64,000 nt of DNA from Vicinamibacterales bacterium (lineage in GTDB: Bacteria; Acidobacteriota; Vicinamibacteria; Vicinamibacterales; 2-12-FULL-66-21). The stretch spans positions 60,938 to 124,937 of the forward strand of contig DASSPH010000070.1 of assembly GCA_035699745.1 (NCBI GenBank), read 5' to 3'. The stretch's first letter is position 1. Every line of letters begins with the position of its first letter. Below, piece after piece: positions 1-9,900 of the stretch. The position numbers and the translations under genes are program-made. The notes beneath the pieces are model-generated. The model had not been told where the DNA came from. It saw nothing but the letters and a program-made list of their open reading frames with translations, and ran no database searches.

Positions 1-431
1 TCCAGGTCGCCCGCGTGGAAGGCATGAGCATGGCGCCGACGCTGCAGGACCAGGATCGGCTGATCGTCAACAAGCTCGCCTACCGGCTCGGCGATCCCAA
101 GGTCGGCGACATCGTGATGCTCTACTATCCGCTCAAGCCGGAGAAATCCTTCGTCAAGCGGATCATCGCCGAAGAAGGCGATCAGGTCCGGATCGTGGAC
201 GGCCGCGTCTATCGCAACGACGTCCCGCTGGACGACAGCTTCGTGCCGCCCGACTACCGCAGCCACGACGACTGGGGCCCGAAGATCATCGACGAGGGCT
301 ACTACTTCGTCATGGGCGATCACCGCAACAACAGCTCCGACAGCCGGCACTGGGGACTGGTGCCCAAGAAGTACATCATCGGCAAGGTCCAGCTGCGCTG
401 GTGGCCGATGGGGCACGCGAAGGTGTTCTGA
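1..431 (+). CDS. lepB: Signal peptidase I (5' end outside window)
   Basis: C-terminal part of a type I signal peptidase, the membrane Ser/Lys protease that cuts signal peptides from exported proteins. The reading frame is open from the first bases (codons start at position 3) and a membrane anchor is expected upstream of the window. The catalytic-serine box reads VEGMSMAPT (bases 15-41), the general-base lysine lies in SFVKRI about 43 residues later, and box E appears as GDHRNNSSDSRHWG near bases 315-356. These are the diagnostic S26A elements. The GTG at 15 lies inside the serine motif and is not a real start. The gene overlaps the next one by 31 bp, so the two are probably co-transcribed. 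Confidence 0.95.
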   Translation, partial: QVARVEGMSMAPTLQDQDRLIVNKLAYRLGDPKVGDIVMLYYPLKPEKSFVKRIIAEEGDQVRIVDGRVYRNDVPLDDSFVPPDYRSHDDWGPKIIDEGYYFVMGDHRNNSSDSRHWGLVPKKYIIGKVQLRWWPMGHAKVF

Positions 432-1303
432 TCCCGGCGCGCCACCAGGAAGTCTCGCGGGTACTGACGCGGGTCCTGGTTCTCAACCTGGCCGTGGCGG
501 CGGCGAAGCTCGTGCTCGGCTACGCCACCGGCGCGGTCAGCGTCCTCTCGGACGGCTTTCACTCTCTCACCGACTCCGCGTCGAACATCATCGGGCTCGT
601 CGGGCTGCGCGCCGCGGGCAAGCCGCCCGACGCCGAGCATCCGTACGGCCACCGCAAGTTCGAGACGCTCGCCGCCGCCGCGATCTTCATCTTCCTCGTC
701 TTCGCCGTCATGGAGATCGGCCGCACGGCGGTGGCGCGCTTCGGCAACCCGGTGCCGCCGGCGGTGACGTGGGTCAGCTTCGCGGTGATGGTGGCGACGC
801 TGCTGGTCAACATGTGGGTGGTGCGCTACGAGGCGGGCCGCGGGCGGGCGCTGGGCAGCGAGCTGCTGCTCGCCGATGCGGTCCACACGCGGACCGACGT
901 GTACGCCACCGTCGGCGTGCTCGCCTCGCTCGCAGGGGTCGCGTTCGGCTATCCGGTTCTGGACCCGATCGCCGGCGTCGCCATCGCCATCGTGATCGCG
1001 CGGACGTCGTTCGACATCGCCCGGGACACGTCGAGCATCCTCGCGGATCGCATGGTCATGGACGAGGACGACATCCGGCGGGTGGTGATGAGCGTCCCCG
1101 AGGTGATCGGCTGCCATCACATCCGGACCCGCGGCTCGCTGGATCACGTCTTTCTCGACCTGCACGTCTGGTTTCCGGAGGCGATGCCGCTGGTGCAGGC
1201 GCATTCGCTGTCGCACGAGGTGAAGGATCGGCTGATCGCGCGTTTCCCGCAGATCGCCGATGCCATCATCCACATCGAGCCGCCGCCCAACGCGAATACC
1301 TGA
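401..1303 (+). CDS. Cation diffusion facilitator family metal transporter
   Basis: Inner-membrane CDF-type exporter of divalent metal ions, probably Zn, Fe or Mn, driven by proton exchange. At 300 residues it has normal family length. Hydrophobic helices run from about residue 25. The metal-site signatures are DGFHSLTDS (around residue 50) and ADAVHTRTD (around residue 162). The cytoplasmic C-terminal domain (about 220-295) ends in IHIEPP and carries the typical VFLDLHVW strand. The only plausible start is the GTG at 401, inside the end of lepB, so translation is likely coupled. Metal specificity cannot be read from the sequence. Confidence 0.92.
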   Translation: MADGAREGVLIPARHQEVSRVLTRVLVLNLAVAAAKLVLGYATGAVSVLSDGFHSLTDSASNIIGLVGLRAAGKPPDAEHPYGHRKFETLAAAAIFIFLVFAVMEIGRTAVARFGNPVPPAVTWVSFAVMVATLLVNMWVVRYEAGRGRALGSELLLADAVHTRTDVYATVGVLASLAGVAFGYPVLDPIAGVAIAIVIARTSFDIARDTSSILADRMVMDEDDIRRVVMSVPEVIGCHHIRTRGSLDHVFLDLHVWFPEAMPLVQAHSLSHEVKDRLIARFPQIADAIIHIEPPPNANT

Positions 1304-1365
1304 GCCCGCACCGCGCGCGAACCGCGCCCGGGGCCATGGGCTGGATCGTCTCGTTCGAGGACGCG

Positions 1366-1395
1366 ATCCCGGATCCGCGATGCCGGATCCGGGAT
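1366..1395. terminator. Inverted repeat between convergent genes
   Basis: A perfect 11-bp inverted repeat, ATCCCGGATCC (1366-1376) and GGATCCGGGAT (1385-1395), with an 8-base loop. It sits between the convergent CDF gene and the epimerase-like gene. There is no clear T-run, so use as a bidirectional terminator is inferred from position. Confidence 0.55.
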
Positions 1396-1423
1396 GATCG
1401 ATCAGGGATTAAGGATTCGACGG

Positions 1424-2569
1424 CTAGGTGCTGAGCGCGCGGCGGCAGTACTCGAGGCACTTGCGCACTTCCGCCACCGGGGTGGAATCCGCGGGCACCG
1501 TGTACTCCAATTCGATCGACGCCGGGAACTTCCACTTGTTCTTCCTGACCAGCTGCAGCACTTCCTTGATCGGCGTCTCTCCCTGGCCGAAGGGCAGGTT
1601 CAGCGCGCAGTGCTCCGGCGTGGTGCGGTCCTTGACGTGGAAGCTCGAGACGCGATCGTGGTACTTCTGCAGGAACTGCATCGGCGTGCCGCCGATGTTG
1701 CCCGCCGCCACCCAGTGGCCGATGTCCACGTTCGCCATGTTGCCTTTCGAGAGGGCGAACGCCTTGTCGAAGGCGGTCATGCTCCCCTGCAGATGCGTGT
1801 GGTAGGCGGCGTAGATCTTCTTCTTCATCGCGAAATCGCCGACGCGCTTGAGGATGGCGTCCGCGCCCTCGCCGGTCGGCAGCTCCAGCGTCGTGTGAGT
1901 GCATCCGAGCGCTTCGGCGACGTTGAAGATGTACTCGTACTCCTCGTCCGACATGTTCGGATTGAGCTGCTTCCACGCGTAGATGGTGACGCCGGCGTCG
2001 TTGTACATCTTGCGCAGCGCCTTGAACGTGTCCATCGACACCGAGGTGCGCCAGGCCTTGACCTTCGCGTTCTGCTCTTCCTGAGCGGCGCGCTGCTCCG
2101 CCGTGAGTTCGCCGCGCCCGCGGCCGCCGCCGACATCAGGTCGTCCCCCGCCGCGCGCTCCGGGAAGCGCATCGCCGCGCGGCGCCGCGTTGCACGGCTG
2201 GCCGTTCCACGACGAGTCGAACTGCGCCGGAGGCGCGTCCGCTGCGCCTTCGCCGCGGCGGCCGCGGCCGGCGCCGCGGCCGCCGCCGGGCCCGGTTGAC
2301 GGAATCCCGGCGAAGCTCTCGACCGGACCGCCCATCAGCTCGATGGCGCTGATGCCGGAGTCGACCACGTATTTCAGCGTCGCCTCGGCGCTCTGATCCG
2401 GCATCGCCCGGTAGCTGTAGGTGATCGCTCCGATCTGCACGCCTTCGATCAGCGAGTTCGGCTTCGCCTGCGCGAACGCACCAAAGATCGACTCTCCACG
2501 GCCCAGCAGCGCAGCCGCCGGGAGACCGGCGAGCGCCAGCCTTCCGAATTCCCGTCTCGTGTACGACAT
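1424..2569 (-). CDS. Tat-exported sugar phosphate isomerase/epimerase-like protein
   Basis: AP-endonuclease-2/xylose-isomerase-like TIM barrel of 381 residues. The start is ATG at 2569, preceded by an AGGAGAG ribosome site. The N-terminus (RREFGRLALAG, residues 5-15) is a twin-arginine signal, so the protein is exported folded, probably with its metal bound. Metal-ligand candidates follow family order: Glu in TTLELPTGEG, His in AYHTHLQG, Asp/His in NVDIGHW, His in SFHVKD, and a terminal Glu in ASIELEYT. Residues 91-155 are a Gly/Arg/Pro-rich insertion not expected in the fold. It lies last in a leftward cassette behind an exported oxidoreductase. Known relatives isomerise, epimerise or eliminate keto-sugars; the substrate here is unknown. 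Confidence 0.85.
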   Translation of the reverse strand: MSYTRREFGRLALAGLPAAALLGRGESIFGAFAQAKPNSLIEGVQIGAITYSYRAMPDQSAEATLKYVVDSGISAIELMGGPVESFAGIPSTGPGGGRGAGRGRRGEGAADAPPAQFDSSWNGQPCNAAPRGDALPGARGGGRPDVGGGRGRGELTAEQRAAQEEQNAKVKAWRTSVSMDTFKALRKMYNDAGVTIYAWKQLNPNMSDEEYEYIFNVAEALGCTHTTLELPTGEGADAILKRVGDFAMKKKIYAAYHTHLQGSMTAFDKAFALSKGNMANVDIGHWVAAGNIGGTPMQFLQKYHDRVSSFHVKDRTTPEHCALNLPFGQGETPIKEVLQLVRKNKWKFPASIELEYTVPADSTPVAEVRKCLEYCRRALST

Positions 2570-2683
2570 CGCTCTCTCCTCGGTCTTGATCCGAGGGCGT
2601 CGCCCCCGGACTCCCCTCCGCACGCGCTCGCGCGCGCCACCGGCACGCCCCCTGTGCGTGCTCACCCGCCGACGCCCGCTCGT

Positions 2684-4177
2684 CTAGGTGACGGCTTTGA
2701 GCTCCCACCCCTTGCGGAAGAACGGCTTCACGAACGTGTTCGCCTCGCGGCTGTTCGTGAACGCCATCTTCTTCGCGTCCCACAGCAGCTTGCCGGGCAC
2801 GCGCGCCGCGATCGCGCCGAGCACCATCCACTCGGTGTACGGCCCGGCGATGCCGAAGTGCGAACACGCCGCCTCGCCCCCCTTGCAGGCGCGGATCCAG
2901 TCGCGCTGATGTCCCGGCGATCGCGTCAGGCTGCGCGGCGGCAGCTTGTAGTCCGCCCAGCGGCTGCCCGGCAGGAGCCCGACGCTCTCGCCGCGGCCGC
3001 CGGTGCCGAGGTAGCCCCTGGTCCCGACGAACACGGTGTTGTAGCCGCTGCCCTGCGGCGCAGCGCCGCCGCGGGCGCCGCCGCCGCCGCGGGCGCCGCC
3101 ACCGCGGCCGCCGCGCGCGCCCTGCGTGCCTTCGATCTCCGGTCCCGTGCCCGGGATCGCACGCATCTGTTCGACCGTCATCCCCGCCGGCGTATACGGC
3201 TCCCCGGTATCCGACCAGTAGATGGCGACGGGCGGCATCGTGCCGCGCGCCGCGAACTCCCATTTCAGCGCGACGCCGCCGCGCGGGAACGTATACGGGC
3301 TCTGCCCCTCGCCCAGCTTGAGGCACTCGACGCTGACCGGGCTGCCCAGCCGCAGTGCGAGATTCGCCGGCCCGAGCTGATGAATCCCCCAGTCGCCAAT
3401 CAGGCTGGTCCCGAAGTCGTAGAAGCCGCGCCAGTTGAACGGCAGGTAGAACCCGTACTGCTGCTGGTTGTACTCCTTCCGGTAGGCATCGTCTCCCGAG
3501 GTGTACGGACGCATCGCTGCCGGACCGAGCCAGAGATCCCAGTCGAGCGTGTCGGGCACTTTCTCCGCCGCCGGCAGCGACTGCATGCCCTGCGGCCAGC
3601 TCGCGCGATTGCGGAACGAGTGCACCTCCGTGACGTCGCCGATCTCCCCCGACCAGATGATCTCGGCGGCGACGCGGGTCGCGTCATGGGAGTAGCCCTG
3701 GTTTCCCATCTGCGTGGCGACTTTGTACTTCGCCGCGGCCTCGGTCAGGAGCCGCGCCTCCCACGGCGTGCGCGTCAGCGGCTTCTCGACGTACACATGC
3801 TTGCCGAGCTGCATCGCGGCGAGCGCGACGTGCGTGTGCATGTGATCGGGCACGATCACGGTGACCGCGTCGATCGACTTCTCCTTCTCGAGCAGCTGGC
3901 GGTAATCCTTGTACTTCGCCGCTTTGTCCCAGCGCTTGAAGCCCTCCGCGGCGCGCGCCCAATCGACGTCGGCGAGCGCGACGATGTTCTCGGATTCCAT
4001 CGCGCCGAGCACCTGGGTCGCGCGGCCGCCCGCGCCGACGCCGGCGATGTTCATCTTGCCGTTCGGCGACTGGTAGCCGAGGAACTTCAGGGACGGCACA
4101 CTGCCGAAGCCGGCGCGCGGAATCACGCCGGCCAGGAGCGTGCCGAACAGGAAATGGCGTCGTGAGAAGTCGGTCAT
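2684..4177 (-). CDS. Tat-exported Gfo/Idh/MocA family oxidoreductase
   Basis: NAD(P)-dependent sugar oxidoreductase of the glucose-fructose oxidoreductase family, 497 residues. SRRHFLFGTLLAG at the N-terminus is a Tat signal, so the folded enzyme with its tightly held cofactor would act outside the cytoplasm, as Zymomonas Gfo does. The Rossmann motif is GVGAGGRATQ (about 46-55), and the EKP catalytic motif is VYVEKPLTRTP (about 128-138). Residues 351-378 are a Gly/Arg-rich insertion. It starts 15 bp after the quinoprotein gene ends and 114 bp separate it from the epimerase-like gene, so one operon is likely. Oxidation or reduction of a pyranose in the periplasm is inferred. Confidence 0.9.
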   Translation of the reverse strand: MTDFSRRHFLFGTLLAGVIPRAGFGSVPSLKFLGYQSPNGKMNIAGVGAGGRATQVLGAMESENIVALADVDWARAAEGFKRWDKAAKYKDYRQLLEKEKSIDAVTVIVPDHMHTHVALAAMQLGKHVYVEKPLTRTPWEARLLTEAAAKYKVATQMGNQGYSHDATRVAAEIIWSGEIGDVTEVHSFRNRASWPQGMQSLPAAEKVPDTLDWDLWLGPAAMRPYTSGDDAYRKEYNQQQYGFYLPFNWRGFYDFGTSLIGDWGIHQLGPANLALRLGSPVSVECLKLGEGQSPYTFPRGGVALKWEFAARGTMPPVAIYWSDTGEPYTPAGMTVEQMRAIPGTGPEIEGTQGARGGRGGGARGGGGARGGAAPQGSGYNTVFVGTRGYLGTGGRGESVGLLPGSRWADYKLPPRSLTRSPGHQRDWIRACKGGEAACSHFGIAGPYTEWMVLGAIAARVPGKLLWDAKKMAFTNSREANTFVKPFFRKGWELKAVT

Positions 4178-4192
4178 CGGGCCTCCCCCCGA

Positions 4193-5950
4193 TCAGCGGC
4201 CGTAGAGCGCGAACGCGGCAAGCGCGTCGCCCAGCGACACGAGCAAATACTGCCTGCCGTCCAACGAGAACGTCTGCGGCGCACCGGCAACGTTGCCCAC
4301 CCGCGCGTGCCATAACGGGTTGCCGTTCGCCGGATCGAAGGCGACGATATTGCCGCCGCCATCGCCCGCGAACAGCAGCTTCCCCGCCGTCGTCAACATG
4401 CCGGTGGCGCCGCCGCCCCCCGGGAGCGCGTGACGCCACACGATCCTGGCAGTCAGCGGATCCATCGCCGTCACCGAGCCGCCGGTCGACACGCCGCCGC
4501 CCCCCTGCGTGCCGCCGAGCCCCATCGACCCGCGCGGATCATCATTGATCAGGTAGCGGATCCCGAGGCTGTTGCCCTCCGGAAGATAGAACAGCCCCGT
4601 GTCCGGCGAATACGCCGGCGGAGGCCAGTTCGTTGCGCTGCTGCTGACGATCGCCCCCGGGACGGTGGCAACCTTCTCCGGGTTCAACACCGGACGTCCC
4701 TGCTGGTCGAGGCCACTCGCCCAGTTCGCGGTGGCGCTGAACTTCCCGCTGGCGACATATTCCCCCGTCACGCGATCGACGGTGAAGAAATACCCGTTCC
4801 GCGCGCCCGTCGACACCAGCTTGCGCGGCTTGCCGTTGATCTTCACGTCGATCAGCACGGGCGTCTGCGTCGAATCCCAGTCGTGCATGTCACGCGGCGA
4901 GGTCTGGTAGTACCACGCCATCTTGCCGGTGTCGACGTTCACCGCCACCAGCGAGCAGGTGAACAACCCCACGCCGACGCCGCGCCCCGCCGGCGTATAC
5001 GCCGGCGTCGGGTTTCCGGTGCCGAAGATATAGAGCCGGGTCTCCGGGTCGTAGACGCCGGGCACCCAGGGATGGCCGCCGCCGTGCCGCGCCGCCTCCA
5101 GGCTCGGCCAGGTGTCGAGACCGGGATCACCAGGATTCATCGGCACCGTGTACAGAATCCACTGCCGCTTGCCCGTCTCGGGATCGAACGACTGCAGGAA
5201 TCCCGGGGCGTCCAGATCGTTGCCGGTGCCGACGATCACGTGATCGCCCACGATCACCGGCGCCATGGTCGAGAAATACTGCTGCTCGAACGGCGCGATC
5301 TCGACATGCCAGGCTTCCTTGCCGGTCCGCGCGTCGATCTTCACCAGGTAGTCGTCCGGCGTTTCGAAGAACAGGTAATTGCGCCACATGCCGACGCCGC
5401 GGTTGCCGATGTGCGTGCCGCCGCGCGTCTTCCAGTAGTACTGCCACAGGATCGTGCCGTCCCGCGCGTCGACGGCCCACACGTTGTCCGGCGACGTCGC
5501 GTAGAGCACGCCGTCCACCATCAGGATCGACCCTCGCATCGCCGCATTGCCGCCGGCATTCAGCTCGCCGGTGCCCTCGCCGCCGACAATGATCGGATGG
5601 TCGGCGCCGCCGCCGCGGCCGCCGCCGCCGAAGCCGCCGCCGAAGCCGCCGCCGCCGAAGCCGGCACCGCCGCCGGCCCCGCGTCCGGTCGGACCTGACC
5701 CGTTGGTGAAGCCGCGCGACAGCCAGGCGAGCCCGAGGTTCTTGACCGTCGTTTGATTGATTTGCGTCAACGAGCTGTAGCGCCGTCCCGTGTAGTCACC
5801 CGAGTACGTCGGCCACGTGTCGCCGAGCGGCTTCAGCAGCGCCGCCGGATCGAGCCCGCTCGACGGCGCCTGCCCTTCCACCACGCCGGCGCCGTGCGCC
5901 AGCAGCGCCGCGGGAAGGACGAGCGTCAGAACGATCGCGCGTATGGTCAT
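4193..5950 (-). CDS. Quinoprotein (PQQ-type) dehydrogenase, exported
   Basis: Eight-bladed quinoprotein-type propeller of 585 residues with a Sec signal peptide (about 1-27). It opens with the family lead DTWPTYSGDYTGRRYSSL (44-61). GTGNPTP (310-316) and SPRDMHDWDSTQTP (351-364) match the positions of the cofactor-site Asn and catalytic Asp of alcohol dehydrogenases. The NRG motif at 183-185 is not preceded by the usual Cys-Cys pair, and the segment that normally carries the calcium-binding Glu reads TGNDLDAPG (242-250). Residues 84-115 are almost pure glycine. It immediately abuts the cytochrome c gene (start at 5950, previous stop at 5951), the expected electron acceptor. It resembles, from memory, the group NCBI calls acido-empty-quinoprotein, so whether it binds PQQ is open. 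Confidence 0.85.
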   Translation of the reverse strand: MTIRAIVLTLVLPAALLAHGAGVVEGQAPSSGLDPAALLKPLGDTWPTYSGDYTGRRYSSLTQINQTTVKNLGLAWLSRGFTNGSGPTGRGAGGGAGFGGGGFGGGFGGGGRGGGADHPIIVGGEGTGELNAGGNAAMRGSILMVDGVLYATSPDNVWAVDARDGTILWQYYWKTRGGTHIGNRGVGMWRNYLFFETPDDYLVKIDARTGKEAWHVEIAPFEQQYFSTMAPVIVGDHVIVGTGNDLDAPGFLQSFDPETGKRQWILYTVPMNPGDPGLDTWPSLEAARHGGGHPWVPGVYDPETRLYIFGTGNPTPAYTPAGRGVGVGLFTCSLVAVNVDTGKMAWYYQTSPRDMHDWDSTQTPVLIDVKINGKPRKLVSTGARNGYFFTVDRVTGEYVASGKFSATANWASGLDQQGRPVLNPEKVATVPGAIVSSSATNWPPPAYSPDTGLFYLPEGNSLGIRYLINDDPRGSMGLGGTQGGGGVSTGGSVTAMDPLTARIVWRHALPGGGGATGMLTTAGKLLFAGDGGGNIVAFDPANGNPLWHARVGNVAGAPQTFSLDGRQYLLVSLGDALAAFALYGR

Positions 5951-6865
5951 TTACTTGATCGTCCAGAGGTAGGCGGTGACGTCGTGCATGTCTTTGTCGG
6001 CGAGCGCCGCCACCATCCTGCGATGCGCCTCCGCCGGATCGTTCAGCTCGATGCGCGGGTCGGTCGCGGTGCGGCGCGGGAACGTGCGCCGGCTGCCGTC
6101 GGCGAGTATCACCGAGACGAGAAAGTCGTCGATCCGCGACAGCCGTCCCTCGATGGTGGCGCCGCCGGTCGGCGTGATCTTGACGGTGGCGCGGCTCGAG
6201 GTACCGCCGCGTCCACGGCCGCCGCCACGGCCGCCGCCGCCGCCGCCCGACACCCACAGATTCTGCAGCTCCCGCGCGTCTGCGACGCGCGAGGCGAGGC
6301 CTTTCAGATCGCCCGATGTCGAGTGGCAACCGGCACAGGTCGCCTGAAAGTACTTCTCTCCCGCCGCCGGATCGCCGACCAGCACCCGTTCGGGCGCCAC
6401 GGTGTCGTCGATGGGCGGACGCCCCTGGCGGCCGCCCTGCGCGAGCACGCTGTGGATGTATTCGCTCACCGCGGTGAGGTCGTCCGGCGACATCGGGAAC
6501 GGCGGCATCGCCGGTGCCGGCGGCGCCGGATTGGGACGTCCGCTGACGATCACCGGGCCGATCAATTCGCCGCGCCTGTCGAGCAGCACCGTCTGCGATC
6601 GCAGAAGGTTCGGCCCGCCGAGCTGTCCGCCGCGCAGATCGATGCCGTGACACGCGCCGCACATCGTCTCGTAGATACCCTTTCCCTTGGCGATGACGGC
6701 CGCGTCGGCCAGTTGACGCTGCTGCGCGGGAAAGGAACTGCCGCCGCGCCCGCGTCCCTGCTCGGCGCCCCGCCCGCCGCCTTGCGCGGCGGCGCGGGCG
6801 CCACTCAACACCACGATCGTCAGGATCATGGCGATCGTCGGGGGGATGACCGAGCGTCGGATCAT
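5951..6865 (-). CDS. Di-haem c-type cytochrome with inserted beta domain
   Basis: Exported cytochrome, 304 residues, with a signal peptide (about 1-27) followed by a Gly/Arg-rich tract (29-42). The first haem site is C69-GA-C72-H73, with Met candidates at 120 and 125. The second is C177-AG-C180-H181. Between the second haem motif and the last helix (about 284-304) sits a Gly-rich linker (207-221) and a strand-rich stretch (about 226-265, GATIEGRLSRIDDFLVSV) that looks like a small SH3/Sm-type barrel inserted in the haem domain. It is the probable electron acceptor of the quinoprotein encoded directly downstream. Confidence 0.9.
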   Translation of the reverse strand: MIRRSVIPPTIAMILTIVVLSGARAAAQGGGRGAEQGRGRGGSSFPAQQRQLADAAVIAKGKGIYETMCGACHGIDLRGGQLGGPNLLRSQTVLLDRRGELIGPVIVSGRPNPAPPAPAMPPFPMSPDDLTAVSEYIHSVLAQGGRQGRPPIDDTVAPERVLVGDPAAGEKYFQATCAGCHSTSGDLKGLASRVADARELQNLWVSGGGGGGRGGGRGRGGTSSRATVKITPTGGATIEGRLSRIDDFLVSVILADGSRRTFPRRTATDPRIELNDPAEAHRRMVAALADKDMHDVTAYLWTIK

Positions 6866-6901
6866 GCAGAGGTTCTCCGGGTTTGTCGGGCTCGATCCGA
6901 T

Positions 6902-9900
6902 CTAGAACGAGAACCGGATCTGCAGCTGCATCGTTCGCGGCGCCTGGTACGCGTTTGCCACGCCGAAGCCCGCGTTCTTGGGCTGCGAGCGGGAGACGAC
7001 GACGTTGCCGCTGGCGTCGTAGGGCAGATTGGCCGGCGTCGGGTCCAGCGGGCTGGCGACGCTCAGCGTCGTGTTGCGGCCGGTGGTGATCGCGCTGTTC
7101 GGGGCGTTGAACACGTCGAGGCGGATCTGCAGCTGCTTCTGGCCGGGGAAGCGGATGTTCCGCGCGATCGACATGTCGAGCGTGCTCTGGAAACAGCCGC
7201 GCAGGTAGTCCGCGCCCGATTCGAGGCCGACGCTGTTGACCAGCGGCGGGGCGAATCCGGCGGCGACGAACTGGCGCAGCGGATCGCTGCTGCATCCCGA
7301 GCCGATGTCGCCGACGATCCGCATCCGGCCGCCGTAGTCGGGCGAGCCGGTCACGTTCTGGCTGCCGCCGGTCTGGTACGAGGTGCCGACGGTGTACGCG
7401 GATCCCGTGGCGCCCGTCCAGACGCCGGACAGCTGCCAGTCGTTCAGCGCCAGCCCGAGCCCCTTCATCGCCGCCCCGCTGCCGTGCAGGTCGGGAAGAT
7501 CCCAGACGAAGTTCCCCTTGAACGTGTGCTTGACCGGCACGAAGCGGCCGAGCAGCCGGTCGGCGTCCGCCTGATCGGCACGTTCGGAGAAGGTGCCGTC
7601 CGCATTGTGCTGGAGCCGCGCGCCGGCGCTCCCCTTCTGCGAGATCAGCCACGCATCGTTGAAGCCGAACGACACGCCGTTGCGGAAGCGGCGGTTGAAC
7701 GACATCTGCAGCGAGTGGCTGGTCAGCCAGCCCCGCGGCTGCGCCTGGGTGATCGAGCCGAAGCCGCGGAACGCCCGCATCTGGTCGGCGGTCACCGCCG
7801 CGCCGCCGGGCAGCGCGCTGGAGACCGTCGGATCCTGATTGGCCGCGAGATAGGCCGTGCCGAAGTCGATGGCGTTGATGTTGACGTTCTCGACCAGGTT
7901 GTAGGCGTGCTGCCCGGTGTACTCGACGTCGAGCGCGACCGCCCACGGCAGCACCATCTGCACGCCGCCGTTCCACTGCCACGTCGACGGCAGGCCGCTC
8001 TCGTACTGATACACGGTCAAGGTCGGAGGCGCCTCGGTCGCCAGGCCCGAGGTGAGCGACTGGAGCGTGCTGTAGCGCAGCGTGACGTTGCGGATCGTCG
8101 GCGGGTTCTGCACCTGCTGATAGATGGAGTTGCCCGCCGGGCGATCGAAGAACAGCCCGCCGCCGCCGCGCAGCACGAGGTTCTGACGGCCGGTCACGTC
8201 ATACGCGGTCCCGAAGCGCGGCGCGACCCGCAGCTTCGGCCAGATGTAGGTGGTCTTCGAGATCCCCTGTCCCGACAGGAACAGGCCGTTGGTGGTGTTT
8301 CCCGAATTGGGAACCAGCGTGCCGATCGCCACCGACGTGGCCGGTCCGAGGAGCAGCCCGGTCCGGGGATCGCGCGCCTGCCGGTTGTTGCCCGTGCACG
8401 GCGTCGCCGCGCAGCCGGCGGTGTAGAGATACGGCGCGCTGCCGGGCGACCACTGGTCAGGCAGGAAATTCGCCGCCTGCCCGAGCTCGTCGTACTGCGG
8501 CTGCTGGCGCACCAGGCGGATGCCGTAGTCCAGCGTCCACTTGTTGTTCACCTTCCAGTTGTCCTGAACGTAGCCCTCGGTGTTGTCGTAGACGTAGCTC
8601 CCTTCGACGTACTTCGAGAACTGCTGGAAGGACGAGAACACGCCCACCGCGGCGTTGGCGTAGCCGAACGTCGTGTCGAGCGGGTTGTTCGCGTCGTTCT
8701 GGAAGTTGATGGTGCCCTGCCAGCCCTGGCGCTGCTGCGCCTTGTAGCTGTGCGTGTTGTAGAAGCCCGCCTTCAGCGTGTGACGGCCGCGCACGTTGGT
8801 CAGGCTGATCGAGATGTCGTTCGTCTTGTTGACGTTGAGATAGCCCGGGAACGGAATGTTCGACGGGGCGTTGGCAATGCGCGAGCCCCAGGCGAAGTTC
8901 GGCACCATCGAGATGCGCGTGCCGTCCCAGATGGGCGGGTTCACACCGTTCAGCGCCTCGTAGGCGAAGTAGCTCTGATTGATGACGCTCGCTTCCGGGA
9001 AGATGAACGGCAGGTTCTGCAGCCCGGCGCCGGCGAGGCTGGCATTGTCGTTCATCGGGAACGCGGCGCGGCAGAAGGACGGGCCGGTGTTCGCCTGGGC
9101 CAGCGCGCAGCCGGTCAGCGAGTTCTGCGCCCGGCCCCACGTGCCTTCCAGGAAGGTCGCGTTGGTCACCGAATAGTTCACCGTCGTCGCGATCGTGCGC
9201 ACGAACGGGTTGTACTGGCGCGTGTCGTTCCATCCGGGAATCGTGCCCGGGATGATCACGTCCTGCTGCGACCATCCCGCGTACTTGAACGTGCCGCGCA
9301 GCTTCATCGTCGGCTGATAGTCGAGCCGCAGCGCCGGCTGGTTGGCGCGCAGCTTCTCGGCCGGGCGCACCAGCTCGAAGTTGTACTGCGCCGCGGTCAC
9401 GTTGGGCATCGGATACATCTTGAGGATGTTCAGGCCGGTCTGGTAGAGCCGGTCGGCCGGGATGCGGCCGATGACGCCGCCGGACTGAAAGCAGCCCGCC
9501 GTGTTGTTGGCGTTGCAGGGGGCGCCGCTCAGCGGATCCCTGACATAGGGATAGAGGTTGCCGTTGTTGTCGAGGCTCTGCGAGAAATCGCCGGCGCGCT
9601 CCAGCGCGGTCGGGAAGCGGAACCGGACCGTGTCGCCGCCCGACGTCCGCGGCGCGTACTCGTGGGCGTAGAAGAAGAACAGCTTGTTGTTGCCGCCCGG
9701 CTTGCCGATCGGTCCGCCGATGGTGTAGCCGAGATCCTTCTCGTTCACCCGCGCTTTCGGATCGCCGTTGAGGATGTTGGTGCGGCTGTTCGAATTCCAG
9801 CGATCCTGGCGCATGACGTCGTAGGCGGAGCCGCGGAAGCGGTTGGTGCCGCTCTTGGTCACCGCGCTGACCTGCACGCCGCTCGACCGGCCGTACTCCG